Origin: Actinomycetota bacterium | Lineage (GTDB): Bacteria; Actinomycetota; Actinomycetes; S36-B12; UBA5976 | Length of the DNA: 36,364 nt | Direction of reading: 5' to 3' | Assembly: GCA_947452765.1 (NCBI GenBank) | Contig: CANGDR010000015.1 | Location: 1-36,364, forward strand | Part shown: in pieces, positions 27,067 to 35,494 of the stretch | Numbering within the stretch: position 1 is the first letter of the stretch | Layout: every line of letters starts with the position of its first letter | The notes under the pieces: model-generated | The model's input: only the letters and a program-made list of their open reading frames with translations | Told to the model about the DNA's origin: nothing | Database searches by the model: none | Program-made: the position numbers and the translations under genes

Positions 27067-28206
27067 ATGACCCTGCGCCGACGCCTACAAATATTTATTG
27101 TGCTGTTTGGCGCTGCCACTTTAAGCGCAGCGCTTTGGGAGCGACATGTTTACAACAGTGCTCGCTCACAAATTTCAACTGTGCTAGCAAATTCCACGCA
27201 ACTCGATGACGTTGCAAGCCAACTTTCATCGGCACTCACTTTTTCTTTACTCTTAAGTATTTTGTTACTTGCTCTTGCTTGGATCTTTTTAGATCGCTGG
27301 GTTTTAAATCCGTTAGATGAAATGCGAACCGAGCTGAGACTTGTTGCAAGTGGAACTATAAATCAAATTATCGAAGTAGCTAAACCCCCCGAGATCCATG
27401 CGGCGGCGGCGGATGCAGAATCTATGCGACGCAACTTGGTTGAGCAGATCGATTTAGCGCGAGCAGCTTGGCAAGGCTTAGAACAGGATGCACCATTGGT
27501 AAGTTCAATGCGGCTCGCACTTTCTCCAACCGCAAACGAATACGCTTCTGATCAGCTAGATGTTTACGGTCACACGCAAGCGGCTGATGGTGTCATTGCT
27601 GGTGACTGGTGGGATTTGATTCGCACGCCAAACGGTATCGCAGTTGCACTTGTAGACGTTTCGGGCCACGGTTCCGAAGCTGGAATAGTTGGCCTGCAAA
27701 TAAAGGCAGTCATGACAGCAGCGCTAGCCGCTGGATTTTCCGCGAGTGCAGTAATGGAACGAGTCTCAGCCGGATTGAGCGACGTCGAAGCGTTACTTGC
27801 AACCGCAGTAATTGTCGAAATTCCGAACGACCTGAACCTGCCGGTGCGTTGGGTAAGTGCTGGCCACCCAGTTGGCTATTGGCTATTTGGGACCAACAAC
27901 CTGGAAGCTCTTAATCCAACGGGTCCGATGCTTGGTGGCTTTGGTGGATCCTGGACGGCGCACGAATTTTCGCTTCGCCCTGGTCAGAGGATCATTTTGG
28001 CATCAGATGGAATTTTGGAGACGGAAGATAATTTAGGAATTGATTTTGGTTCCGAGGGCTTGATCTCAGCTTTAATTTCAGCACCGCACGATGGGGACTC
28101 ACGGGAAATAACTAACTTCGTTACTGCGCAAGCTAGGCAAGATTCTGTTACCTGGAGCCGTGACGATGTCTCGTTGGTTGTAATTACCCGTAGGCTTGAT
28201 TCGTGA
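27067..28206 (+). CDS. Membrane PP2C/SpoIIE-type serine phosphatase with HAMP region
   Basis: 379 residues. TM1 (about 8-24), a short outer loop, TM2 (about 58-76), a HAMP-like linker (about 77-130) and a SpoIIE-type PP2C domain (about 155-376). Metal-binding and catalytic motifs are intact: GDWWD (179-183), DVSGHG (197-202), SDGILE and the final RDDVSLVV. Such proteins normally dephosphorylate anti-sigma-factor antagonists in partner-switching pathways. No anti-sigma kinase or STAS-domain gene is in this window, so the target is unknown. GTGA overlap couples it to the next gene (4 nt). The short outer loop (about 30 residues) could sense an extracellular signal. Confidence 0.88.
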   Translation: MTLRRRLQIFIVLFGAATLSAALWERHVYNSARSQISTVLANSTQLDDVASQLSSALTFSLLLSILLLALAWIFLDRWVLNPLDEMRTELRLVASGTINQIIEVAKPPEIHAAAADAESMRRNLVEQIDLARAAWQGLEQDAPLVSSMRLALSPTANEYASDQLDVYGHTQAADGVIAGDWWDLIRTPNGIAVALVDVSGHGSEAGIVGLQIKAVMTAALAAGFSASAVMERVSAGLSDVEALLATAVIVEIPNDLNLPVRWVSAGHPVGYWLFGTNNLEALNPTGPMLGGFGGSWTAHEFSLRPGQRIILASDGILETEDNLGIDFGSEGLISALISAPHDGDSREITNFVTAQARQDSVTWSRDDVSLVVITRRLDS

Positions 28207-29282
28207 GCAAGGAAAATCAACCCAGACTTCGTCCTGAGATGGAAGCGCTACCCACTTATAAGGCGGGAAAAAAGGTTTCGGCAGTCGCCGGTCTCGAAGC
28301 TTTTAAGCTGTCTAGCAATGAAAATGCAAACGCACCCCTCCCAAGTGTTTTAGAAGTCATTTACAAAGCCGCCACAGAAGTTAATCGGTATCCAGACCCA
28401 TTCACAACCCAATTAATTACTGCTTTGGCTAAGAAATTTGATATCCCAGCCGAGCAAATTGCAACTGGCACCGGGTCGGTGGGCGTATGTCAACAGATAG
28501 TTCAAGCCGTCGCGGGAGCAGGCGACGAAGTTATGTTTGCTTGGCGTTCGTTCGAGGCTTACCCAATCATTGCCACAATTGCGGGAGCTAAATCAGTTCA
28601 AGTTCCATTGCGTGCTGACGGCGGGCACGACCTGGATGCTATGGCTGCCGCTATCACCAACAGAACACGAGTGATTTTTATTTGTACGCCCAACAATCCA
28701 ACAGGCGGGATTGTTACACAATCTGAAGTTGATACCTTTCTGACTAAAGTGCCAAATGACATCTTGGTAGTAATCGATGAAGCATATATCGAATTCAATT
28801 CTGACCCAGATGCTGTCGCAGGAATGAAGACTATGAAGGCTCATTCAAATGTTGGTGTCCTGCGGACGTTCTCGAAGGCATATGGATTAGCCGGCTTGCG
28901 CGTTGGTTACTTTGCTGGCCCAACACATATCGCGGAAGCAGTTCGCAAGACCGCTGTACCGTTCGGTGTATCAAACATTGCTCAGGAAGCAGCAGTTGCA
29001 TCGCTTGAGCACGAAGCTGAATTATTTGATCGAGTAAAACAAATCATCCTTGATCGACAGTGGTTTGAAGATGAGCTAGCTGCTATTGGGTTTGATACTC
29101 CGCCAAGCCAAGCCAACTTTGTTTGGTTACCACTCGGTGCGCGAACCGATGAATTCACTAAAGCATGCGAAGGAATAGCAGTCGCTATCCGGCCATTTTC
29201 GGGCGAAGGTGTTCGGATCAGTATTGGTGAACGTGAAGCCATGCAGCGCGTTATTGAGGCTGCGAAACCTTTTGCTTCTTAG
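28203..29282 (+). CDS. HisC-like aminotransferase (histidinol-phosphate or aromatic amino acid)
   Basis: 359 residues of fold-type I, subgroup I-beta. Motifs: SSNENANAPLP (N-terminal, HisC-like), CTPNNPTGG (161-169), IDEAYIEF (191-198), Schiff-base K225 in TFSKAYGLAGLRVGY. HisC and the actinobacterial aromatic aminotransferase Pat share this pattern, and no his gene is adjacent, so I leave the symbol empty. GTG start overlaps the phosphatase stop by 4 nt, so translation is coupled. Its 3' end overlaps the convergent EamA gene by 32 nt. Confidence 0.85.
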   Translation: MSKENQPRLRPEMEALPTYKAGKKVSAVAGLEAFKLSSNENANAPLPSVLEVIYKAATEVNRYPDPFTTQLITALAKKFDIPAEQIATGTGSVGVCQQIVQAVAGAGDEVMFAWRSFEAYPIIATIAGAKSVQVPLRADGGHDLDAMAAAITNRTRVIFICTPNNPTGGIVTQSEVDTFLTKVPNDILVVIDEAYIEFNSDPDAVAGMKTMKAHSNVGVLRTFSKAYGLAGLRVGYFAGPTHIAEAVRKTAVPFGVSNIAQEAAVASLEHEAELFDRVKQIILDRQWFEDELAAIGFDTPPSQANFVWLPLGARTDEFTKACEGIAVAIRPFSGEGVRISIGEREAMQRVIEAAKPFAS

Positions 29283-30186
29283 CGGATTCAACTGAAACAA
29301 CGACTGCAACACTGATAATTACAATTGCGCCACCGATCAAAATATTTGGTGTCAACTTTTCATTGAAAATCAAAATGCCAAGAGCTACTGCAACCACTGG
29401 ATTTACATATGCGTAAGTTGAAATTAACGAAATAGGCGCGTTATCTAGAAGCCAGGTGTAGACGGTGTATCCCAGAAGCGAACCAATAGTGATCAGGTAG
29501 ATCAAACCCCACCAGGAACGCGCACTGGCCGTTGCAAAGTCTGCAGCATTTTCATGGTGAATTAGTCCGGCAATTATCAAACCAACTGCAGCCCCACCCA
29601 TTTCGTAGGCACTCAATAATAATGAGTTACTAGGTGTCTCGAGCTTTGGTGAAACAAATGATCCGATGGACCAACATAGATTGCCGAACAAAATTACAAA
29701 CATCCAGAATGTGACATTACTGGTCAGGGAATCTGGTCGAGCATGCGTGTGGCCAGGCAACATAATGATCGCGATGCCAACCAGTCCAGAAATAATGCCA
29801 ACCATAGACCAGGCGTTTGGTCGGTCACTATCTAAAGTTCTAAAAAGCGCGGTCCAAATCGGCATTGCGGCCACAATTAGTGAGGCCACCCCAATCGGGA
29901 CAACTTGTTCACTCATTGACATCGTGCCCAGCCCTGAGGTCAGCATCAAAACGCCAAGGAATATGGCATTTTTAAATTGCTTTCGCGTAATCATGAGCGA
30001 AGCAAATCCCTTGCGGATTCCCACAATTAAAAACAAAACCCCAGAGGCGACAATGAACCTTAACGCCATGGAAAAAAGTGGTGGCATAGTTTCAATAGCG
30101 AAAGCAATACCGATGTAAGTGGTACCCCACGCGATGTACATAGTGCCAAGACCAAGTGCAACTTTTGTTTTTACCGAGGAACTCAC
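29251..30186 (-). CDS. EamA/DMT-family transporter
   Basis: 311 residues with about ten hydrophobic helices in two homologous halves, as in drug/metabolite transporters (EamA). N-terminal half: ALGLGTMYIAWGTTYIGIAFA with the W-G-x-x-Y pattern common in the family; second half ends YAYVNPVVAVALGILIFNE, the classic EamA helix with P. The tail is short and basic (ESAKKQKVSQPQ). Substrate unknown. Converges on the HisC-like gene, overlapping by 32 nt. Confidence 0.9.
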   Translation of the reverse strand: MSSSVKTKVALGLGTMYIAWGTTYIGIAFAIETMPPLFSMALRFIVASGVLFLIVGIRKGFASLMITRKQFKNAIFLGVLMLTSGLGTMSMSEQVVPIGVASLIVAAMPIWTALFRTLDSDRPNAWSMVGIISGLVGIAIIMLPGHTHARPDSLTSNVTFWMFVILFGNLCWSIGSFVSPKLETPSNSLLLSAYEMGGAAVGLIIAGLIHHENAADFATASARSWWGLIYLITIGSLLGYTVYTWLLDNAPISLISTYAYVNPVVAVALGILIFNEKLTPNILIGGAIVIISVAVVVSVESAKKQKVSQPQ

Positions 30187-30231
30187 GACTTCACACTACG
30201 CCCGATGGTGAGGCTGAATCACAGTGGCTAG

Positions 30232-30693
30232 TTAGGCGAGCGCAGCTTTAACGGCAGCAGCAACTTCGCCACCGTCAGCACGCCCAGCAACCTGAGGCGT
30301 TACAAGTTTCATAACCGCGCCCATGGCAGCCATACCGGTGGCTCCACCCGCGGTTGCTTCCTTAACAGCGCTGGCAATAATTTCAGTTAGGGCTTCTGGC
30401 GAAAGGGCTTCTGGTAAGTAAGCCTGAATGATTGCTAGCTCCGCGCGTTCTTTATCGCCAAGTTCTGGACGCTTGGCATCGTCGTAAGCAGTCGCAGCTT
30501 CCTTGCGCTTCTTAGCTTCGCGATTCAATACCATGATGACGTCTTGGTCGGTAAGCACTCGAGCTTCCTTGCCAGAGACTTCTTCATTCGTGATTGCAGA
30601 GAGCACCATTCGGATCGTGCCCGAAGTCAACGAATCCTTCGCGCGAATCGAAGTAGTTAGGTCGGACTGAATTTGCTCTTTAAGAGAAGTCAT
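30232..30693 (-). CDS. yqeY: GatB/YqeY domain-containing protein
   Basis: 153 residues beginning MTSLKEQIQSDLTTSIRAKD. The YqeY domain shows LTSGTIRMVLSAITNEEV, a long middle helix region (EAKKRKEAATAYDDAKRPEL) and ILAIIQAYLP-type start of the second half. YqeY resembles the tail of amidotransferase GatB but acts alone; proposed roles include tRNA-linked stress functions, which are not settled. The frame is open to an upstream ATG at 30711, but the family start fits 30693. Confidence 0.9.
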   Translation of the reverse strand: MTSLKEQIQSDLTTSIRAKDSLTSGTIRMVLSAITNEEVSGKEARVLTDQDVIMVLNREAKKRKEAATAYDDAKRPELGDKERAELAIIQAYLPEALSPEALTEIIASAVKEATAGGATGMAAMGAVMKLVTPQVAGRADGGEVAAAVKAALA

Positions 30694-31135
30694 AGGTCTA
30701 CTTTGGCACATGGCCGTGGTTAGTAGTAGTCACGGCACGTTGTACTCAAACCCCATGCATTTCCTCGGCGAACACATAAATTAACTCGCTTCGCTCGTGA
30801 GGCATGCGTTCTTCGCTACGCGCGCAACAATGTGCAGCAATCCGCAGGGTCGTCAGGCTTGATCCCCTGCTTGATTGGCACATTGTTAGCGCGCTTATGG
30901 CTCGATCCGAAGGAAAACTTCTAAAGCAAAAGCTCTGGAGCCAGAGTCGGTCAACTACGGTTTTCCGATCTTTAGATCTTGGAAAACCGAAAATAACATG
31001 GGGACGTAGCGGAGGGCCTTTTGCGTAGAACGTTTTCGAAGGAGCGAGCCTGGCGGCGAGGGAGGGAACCGTCGTGGTTAGAAAATCGATTCGATTTTCT
31101 AACCACTCCTCCCAAATCCCTCTGCGCTAATCGCA

Positions 31136-31179
31136 GTAATAAGAAAACCCCCGCGCACCTGCGGGGGTTTTCTTATTAC
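31136..31179 (-). terminator. Strong bidirectional hairpin terminator downstream of tRNA-Ser
   Basis: A perfect 19-bp stem: arms 31136-31154 and 31161-31179 around the loop GCACCT, GC-rich core CCCCCGC with A/T-rich outer part giving a T-run on either strand. It lies 2 nt beyond the 3' end of tRNA-Ser (reverse strand). Confidence 0.92.
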
Positions 31180-31180
31180 G

Positions 31181-31267
31181 CGGCGAGGGAGGGATTTGAA
31201 CCCCCGGAGGCTTTTACACCTCAGACGCTTTCAAGGCGCCCGCATTCGGCCGCTCTGCCACCTCGCC
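31181..31267 (-). tRNA. serT: tRNA-Ser(TGA)
   Basis: 87 nt on the reverse strand. Acceptor GGCGAGG/CCTCGCC, discriminator G, long variable arm GAGGTGTAAAAGCCTC as in type II tRNAs, anticodon loop CTTGAAA giving anticodon TGA. CCA not encoded. Confidence 0.96.
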
Positions 31268-31382
31268 AAAATCGTTTCGAAAAACGATCAAAGGCAAGAT
31301 TACGCGAGAAATGCACCACCGCGAAACTCAGATTTACTGGCGTAGGCTTTTAGCAATAGCAACGCGCTAAATGGGAGGTCGG

Positions 31383-32036
31383 ATGACCATCAAGCCAGTA
31401 CGCCAAGTCACGCCACCAGTGTCACGCATTTGGGTGGCAGGCATCACTTCGACGCTTATTGCAGTCGGAGCTAATGTCGGATGGCGATGGATTTGTGTGA
31501 ATATTTTCCATTGGAATCTCATGGTCCCGGAGACCTTTAATAGTTCAGTATTAGTTGACGCCTCGATTCTTCGCATTACATTGACTACTGGAGTCGCTGG
31601 CTTACTTGGAACGTTAGCGGCGTTGCTCTTGGCAAAAATTGTAATTGGTCCTCGGATTTGGTTTGAAGTGCTTGGGTTAGCTGTTGGTCTTTCGACAATT
31701 TATAGCGCAGTAAATATTGCAAACATTTCTATTTCAGTAAAGTTCGCATTGAGTGTGATGCACGTACTTGCAACTTTTCTAATTGTTTTCCCGATTTCCG
31801 AAGCCTTGAAGATTCGCGATTCAGATTTACATCGCGCCGATGTTAGGTATCACGAACACCTTGATAGCAAGAACTCTAACGATGCAACTTTCATCACGGG
31901 TGCCACAGCATCGGCATCTGCTTCCGCTGCGGTGTTCGATCACAACCCAAATCTAAATGACACAATTATTGCGCCACTTGATTCACCGACCCCAGATGCA
32001 AGCAGTTCTTTCGGAGGCGGCTCAAGTTCTGATTAG
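31383..32036 (+). CDS. Hypothetical membrane protein with serine/aspartate-rich tail (possibly DUF6069-like)
   Basis: 217 residues from ATG 31383, which has GGGAGG 5 nt upstream (an ATG at 31371 would overlap it). Four hydrophobic segments (about 15-30, 55-77, 83-103, 112-130) follow a basic N-terminus; the arrangement resembles small DUF6069 membrane proteins, but I am not sure. After the last helix comes a roughly 75-residue hydrophilic tail ending in a low-complexity A/S/D/G stretch (TASASASAAVF; SSSFGGGSSSD). No catalytic motif is visible. Stop overlaps the stop of the convergent SET gene by 4 nt. Confidence 0.7.
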   Translation: MTIKPVRQVTPPVSRIWVAGITSTLIAVGANVGWRWICVNIFHWNLMVPETFNSSVLVDASILRITLTTGVAGLLGTLAALLLAKIVIGPRIWFEVLGLAVGLSTIYSAVNIANISISVKFALSVMHVLATFLIVFPISEALKIRDSDLHRADVRYHEHLDSKNSNDATFITGATASASASAAVFDHNPNLNDTIIAPLDSPTPDASSSFGGGSSSD

Positions 32037-32530
32037 AACTCGCGCGCAATTCGCCTTGCTAAGTACGGTGAAAATTCACCATCGTATTTTTTATGTAAAT
32101 CTTCAAGCTGCCAGTCTTTACCGGTAACCGTGCCACGACATTGCGATGTGCCACAACCACAAGTGAACTCGTCGTAATCCGAATCATCACAAGTTGCGTA
32201 ATCAAAAGTTAATTCTTCACCGACGGCAATATCACGTCGCGCTTTCAAAATCGTTCCGCCCATTAACCCACAACTTGGTTCACATGAGTGATTGAAGCAA
32301 TCTCCTGGTTCGCGATCATCGCGGGAAACTAAATAAAGATCATCATCAACTTGGATTGCTCTATGTTGACGCTCCAGTGGCATGGTGGCTAATACTTCAC
32401 GAGGCACGGCCCAACCGCCGAAACCTCCAACAGTCTCACCTTTACTAATCGGCTCTGTGGCAAAACTTCCCCAACCTTTATCTCCGGCGGAGCGAGCTTG
32501 CGCTTTCGGAGTCAACCAGTTCATGTCCAA
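32033..32530 (-). CDS. SET-domain protein-lysine methyltransferase
   Basis: 165 residues, almost only a SET domain. SAM-binding GWGSFA (19-24), the NHSC motif (80-83, in GDCFNHSCEPSC) and ELTFDY (106-111) are present, and a post-SET-like cluster C124, C126 and C131 (TCGCGTSQCRG) together with C83 could bind zinc. Such proteins transfer methyl groups to lysine side chains; bacterial substrates are mostly unknown. TTG at 32530 has GAGG 7 nt upstream; ATG at 32524 is the alternative. SET domains are common in eukaryotes but sporadic in bacteria, so transfer is possible. Converges with the membrane protein gene by 4 nt. Confidence 0.9.
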   Translation of the reverse strand: MDMNWLTPKAQARSAGDKGWGSFATEPISKGETVGGFGGWAVPREVLATMPLERQHRAIQVDDDLYLVSRDDREPGDCFNHSCEPSCGLMGGTILKARRDIAVGEELTFDYATCDDSDYDEFTCGCGTSQCRGTVTGKDWQLEDLHKKYDGEFSPYLARRIAREF

Positions 32531-32661
32531 TGAACGACCTCATGTTCCTGCTCGAATGAGCGTCACTGCAGTTATGCAGAATTCGATGTTATCTGGAAAT
32601 TCGGGCTGACTTACAAACTCGAGGTGAATTTTTGACGCAGTAAAGGCTCTAGGCTTAATCC

Positions 32662-33930
32662 ATGATCGATTTAGCCACACTTCGCCTAGACCCCGGTGCC
32701 GTCAAGCGCTCCCAAGCTGCTCGCGGGGAATCGGAAGCTTTGGTTGACGACGTGTTGGCTGCTGACATTGCCCGCCGTTCGGCCGTTGGTGAATTTGAAG
32801 CTTTACGCACAAAGCAAAAGGCACTCGGTTCCCAAGTGGCTAAAGCACAAGGCGGCGAGAAGCAGGCTTTGTTGACTGAATCCAAGTCATTGTCCGATCA
32901 AGTAAAAGCTGCCGAAGGCGCTTTGCGCGAAATGGATGCGGCTCTCGACTCATTAGTTCTGGGACTTTCAAATCTGGTTGATGCCGAAGCACCAGTTGGT
33001 ACCGAAGACGATTTCGTAGTTCTCAAGGAAGTTGGCAGTAAGCGCGATTTTCCAGCTGAAGGAATTACAGTTCGCGATCACGTTGAATTGGGCGAGCTGC
33101 TCGGCGCGATTGATATAGAGCGTGGTGCAAAAGTCAGTGGCAGTCGTTTTTACTATTTAACTGGCCAAGGTGCCATGCTCGAATTCGCTTTGATTCAACT
33201 GGCAATGACCCTGGCACAAAAAAATGGTTTTATCCCGATGATTCCACCCGCTCTTGTAAAACCAGCCGCCATGGAAGGTACTGGATTCTTAGGTCAGGCT
33301 GCCGAAAATGTTTATCGCCTTGAAGCCGATGACTTGTATCTAGTTGGAACTTCCGAAGTTCCATTGGCGGCATATCACATGGACGAAATTCTCGATGGCG
33401 ACTTCCCACTGCGTTACGTTGCTTACTCACCTTGCTTCCGACGTGAGGCTGGAAGTCATGGCAAAGATACTCGTGGAATTTTTCGCGTGCATTGGTTTGA
33501 CAAAGTCGAAATGTTTTCTTTTTGTCCAGTTGATGAAGCACAAGCAGAACACCAACGACTACTTTCATTCGAAGAGGAATTCTTACAAGCGATTGAAATT
33601 CCTTATCGCGTTATCGACGTTGCAACCGGTGACTTAGGATCGAGTGCTGCACGAAAGTTTGATTGTGAAGCTTGGATCCCATCACAGGAGCGGTACCGCG
33701 AAGTAACTTCAACTTCTAACTGCACTACATTCCAATCCCGACGACTAAAGATTCGGAAGCGAACAACTGATGGTGTTGAGCCAATAGCAACTTTAAATGG
33801 CACACTCTGCGCGGTTACTAGAATTATTGTGGCGATACTTGAGAATCATCAAGAAGCAGATGGTTCAGTTCGAATTCCAAAAGCCTTGCAACCATATCTT
33901 GGTGGAGCAAGTCACTTTAAGTTGAAGTAG
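32662..33930 (+). CDS. serS: Seryl-tRNA synthetase
   Basis: Charges tRNA-Ser. 422 residues: N-terminal antiparallel coiled coil (about 25-100, e.g. [23 protein letters not shown]), then the class II core with motif 2 [22 protein letters not shown] and motif 3 [18 protein letters not shown], which ends [10 protein letters not shown] start. The tRNA-Ser(TGA) gene lies 1.4 kb upstream. A 131-nt spacer separates it from the SET gene. Confidence 0.97.
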   Translation: MIDLATLRLDPGAVKRSQAARGESEALVDDVLAADIARRSAVGEFEALRTKQKALGSQVAKAQGGEKQALLTESKSLSDQVKAAEGALREMDAALDSLVLGLSNLVDAEAPVGTEDDFVVLKEVGSKRDFPAEGITVRDHVELGELLGAIDIERGAKVSGSRFYYLTGQGAMLEFALIQLAMTLAQKNGFIPMIPPALVKPAAMEGTGFLGQAAENVYRLEADDLYLVGTSEVPLAAYHMDEILDGDFPLRYVAYSPCFRREAGSHGKDTRGIFRVHWFDKVEMFSFCPVDEAQAEHQRLLSFEEEFLQAIEIPYRVIDVATGDLGSSAARKFDCEAWIPSQERYREVTSTSNCTTFQSRRLKIRKRTTDGVEPIATLNGTLCAVTRIIVAILENHQEADGSVRIPKALQPYLGGASHFKLK

Positions 33931-33947
33931 AAATGCATTTGATAAAA

Positions 33948-33979
33948 CTAAAGCCCCGCTGGTTTCAGCGGGGCTTTAG
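33948..33979. terminator. Bidirectional terminator between serS and trpB2
   Basis: 13-bp perfect stem CTAAAGCCCCGCT/AGCGGGGCTTTAG with loop GGTTTC, T-run on both strands. Sits between convergent genes. Confidence 0.93.
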
Positions 33980-33991
33980 TAATTAACTCAG

Positions 33992-35377
33992 CTAGACACC
34001 AGCAACCTGTGGCAAGTTAGCTAGACCTGCAGCAAGACGTTCCTCGGAGAATGGCTCATCAACCATGTTGCCATTTAGGAATGAATCGTAGGCAGCAAGA
34101 TCAAAGTGACCATGCCCACAAAGTGCAGTAAGAATAACGGTTTCCTCGCCGGTTTCCTTAGCCTTTAGCGCTTCGCGAATAGCTAGTGCAATTGCGTGAG
34201 TTGGCTCTGGCGCTGGAACGATTCCTTCGGTGCGAGCAAATTGAACTGCAGCACTGAAACATTCAGTCTGAGCAACCGACTCAGCATCCATCAAACCTTG
34301 ATCGTAGATGTGTGAGATCAATGGCGCCATACCGTGGTAACGCAAGCCACCCGCGTGAATTGGATCTGGAATGAAATCCTTACCAAGGGTGTGCATCTTC
34401 ATAAGCGGTGTCATGCCTGCAGTATCACCGAAGTCGTACGCATAAGTGCCGCGAGTTAGTGAAGGGCAAGATGCTGGTTCAGCTGCAAGAATTCGTGGAT
34501 TGATCTTTCCGGCCATCTTCTCGCGAAGGAATGGGAAAGCAAGTCCACCAAAGTTCGAACCACCACCGGTACAACCGACGATCAAAGTAGGTGTGTCACC
34601 AGCTTTTGCAAGTTGTAACAATGCTTCTTCACCAATGATGGTTTGATGCATCAAAACATGGTTAAGTACTGAGCCAAGTGCATAGCGGGTTTCTGGATCT
34701 TTAACTGCAACTTCAACAGCTTCAGAAATTGCGATACCAAGTGAACCGCTCATATTCTTTGGATCTTGCGCAAGCATGCGGCCAACTTCAGTTAGCTGTG
34801 AAGGTGAACGGTGAACTACGCCACCGAAAGCTTCAATCATTAACTTGCGGAATGGCTTTGAGTCATACGATGCACCAACTTGGAATACTTCGCACTCCAT
34901 GCCGTAGAGCGCCGTTGCGAATGCAAGTGCAGTACCCCACTGACCTGCGCCAGTTTCGGTTACAAGTTTCTTAATGCCATCCTGTGCGTTGTAGTAAGCC
35001 TGTGGCACTGCAGTGTTTGGCTTATGTGAACCTGCAGGTGAGACACCTTCGTACTTGTAATAAATATGTGCCGGCGTATCAAGCGCAGCTTCCAAACGGT
35101 GTGCGCGGAACAACGGACTAGGTCGCCATTGACGATAAACATCCAATACGCCACCCGGGATATCTATGTATCGCTCTTGGCTAACTTCCTGCATGATCAG
35201 GGCCATTGGAAACAATGGCGCGAAATCATCCGGACCTGCTGGCTGGTGGGTACCAGGGTGTAACGCAGGTGGTGGCGGTGCAGGCAGATCGGGAACGATG
35301 TTGTACCACTGGGTGGGCATCTCGTCTTCGGTCAAGGTGTACTTATGGGTGCGAACTTCGTCGCTGATCTTGGCCAT
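33992..35377 (-). CDS. trpB2: TrpB-like PLP enzyme (TrpB2 type)
   Basis: 461 residues; tryptophan synthase beta-like, longer than TrpB1 because of an N-terminal extension (about 1-60, with the Pro-rich LPAPPPPALHPG). PLP lysine K119 in PAGSHKPN, phosphate-binding loop TGGGSNFGG, and ELTETGAGQW-type VTETGAGQWGTALAF. TrpB2 usually acts on indole and serine and is often not paired with TrpA; no trpA gene is near. A leader hairpin CCCGTA/TACGGG (35397-35415) lies between promoter and start on its strand, followed by TTTT and the ribosome-binding site GAAGGAG. Confidence 0.88.
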   Translation of the reverse strand: MAKISDEVRTHKYTLTEDEMPTQWYNIVPDLPAPPPPALHPGTHQPAGPDDFAPLFPMALIMQEVSQERYIDIPGGVLDVYRQWRPSPLFRAHRLEAALDTPAHIYYKYEGVSPAGSHKPNTAVPQAYYNAQDGIKKLVTETGAGQWGTALAFATALYGMECEVFQVGASYDSKPFRKLMIEAFGGVVHRSPSQLTEVGRMLAQDPKNMSGSLGIAISEAVEVAVKDPETRYALGSVLNHVLMHQTIIGEEALLQLAKAGDTPTLIVGCTGGGSNFGGLAFPFLREKMAGKINPRILAAEPASCPSLTRGTYAYDFGDTAGMTPLMKMHTLGKDFIPDPIHAGGLRYHGMAPLISHIYDQGLMDAESVAQTECFSAAVQFARTEGIVPAPEPTHAIALAIREALKAKETGEETVILTALCGHGHFDLAAYDSFLNGNMVDEPFSEERLAAGLANLPQVAGV

Positions 35378-35396
35378 GATGCTCCTTCGTCAAAAG

Positions 35397-35415
35397 CCCG
35401 TAGGGTTGTTACGGG
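35397..35415 (-). promoter_or_regulatory. Stem-loop in the trpB2 leader
   Basis: CCCGTA-loop-TACGGG (6-bp stem, 7-nt loop) on the reverse strand, with C TTTT following, then GAAGGAG and the trpB2 start. It could be a weak attenuator or merely a leader hairpin; no leader peptide with Trp codons is evident. Confidence 0.35.
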
Positions 35416-35494
35416 TATCTGGAAACTCTAGCGAGTTTTGGGCCCGTATGACTAGGGCCATAAAAGGTAAAGAAATATAAAGGGAGTAACGACT

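Larger units (their letters stand above)
30694..31382. repeat. Gene-free region packed with inverted repeats, containing tRNA-Ser
   Basis: About 690 nt with no convincing gene apart from tRNA-Ser at 31181-31267. Inverted repeats in order: GCCGTG/CACGGC (30713-30736); a long imperfect hairpin with outer GCGCGC and AACAATGTGC/GCACATTGTT (30820-30895); GAAG/CTTC (30909-30921); CTCTGG-AG-CCAGAG (30933-30946); CGGTTTTCC/GGAAAACCG (30958-30989) with an inner GATC pair; a 16-bp perfect arm around one base (31074-31106); and the terminator (31136-31179). Two weak forward ORFs (30804-31028, 31021-31353) show no recognisable protein, and the second reads through the antisense of tRNA-Ser. Confidence 0.7.

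Noticed and set aside
30804-31028. 74-residue forward ORF in the inverted-repeat region
   Set aside because: Composition follows the hairpin repeats, no ribosome-binding site or recognisable motif.
31021-31353. 110-residue forward ORF across the tRNA-Ser region
   Set aside because: It reads the antisense of tRNA-Ser and the terminator; no protein family resemblance and such tRNA-antisense ORFs are common false genes.
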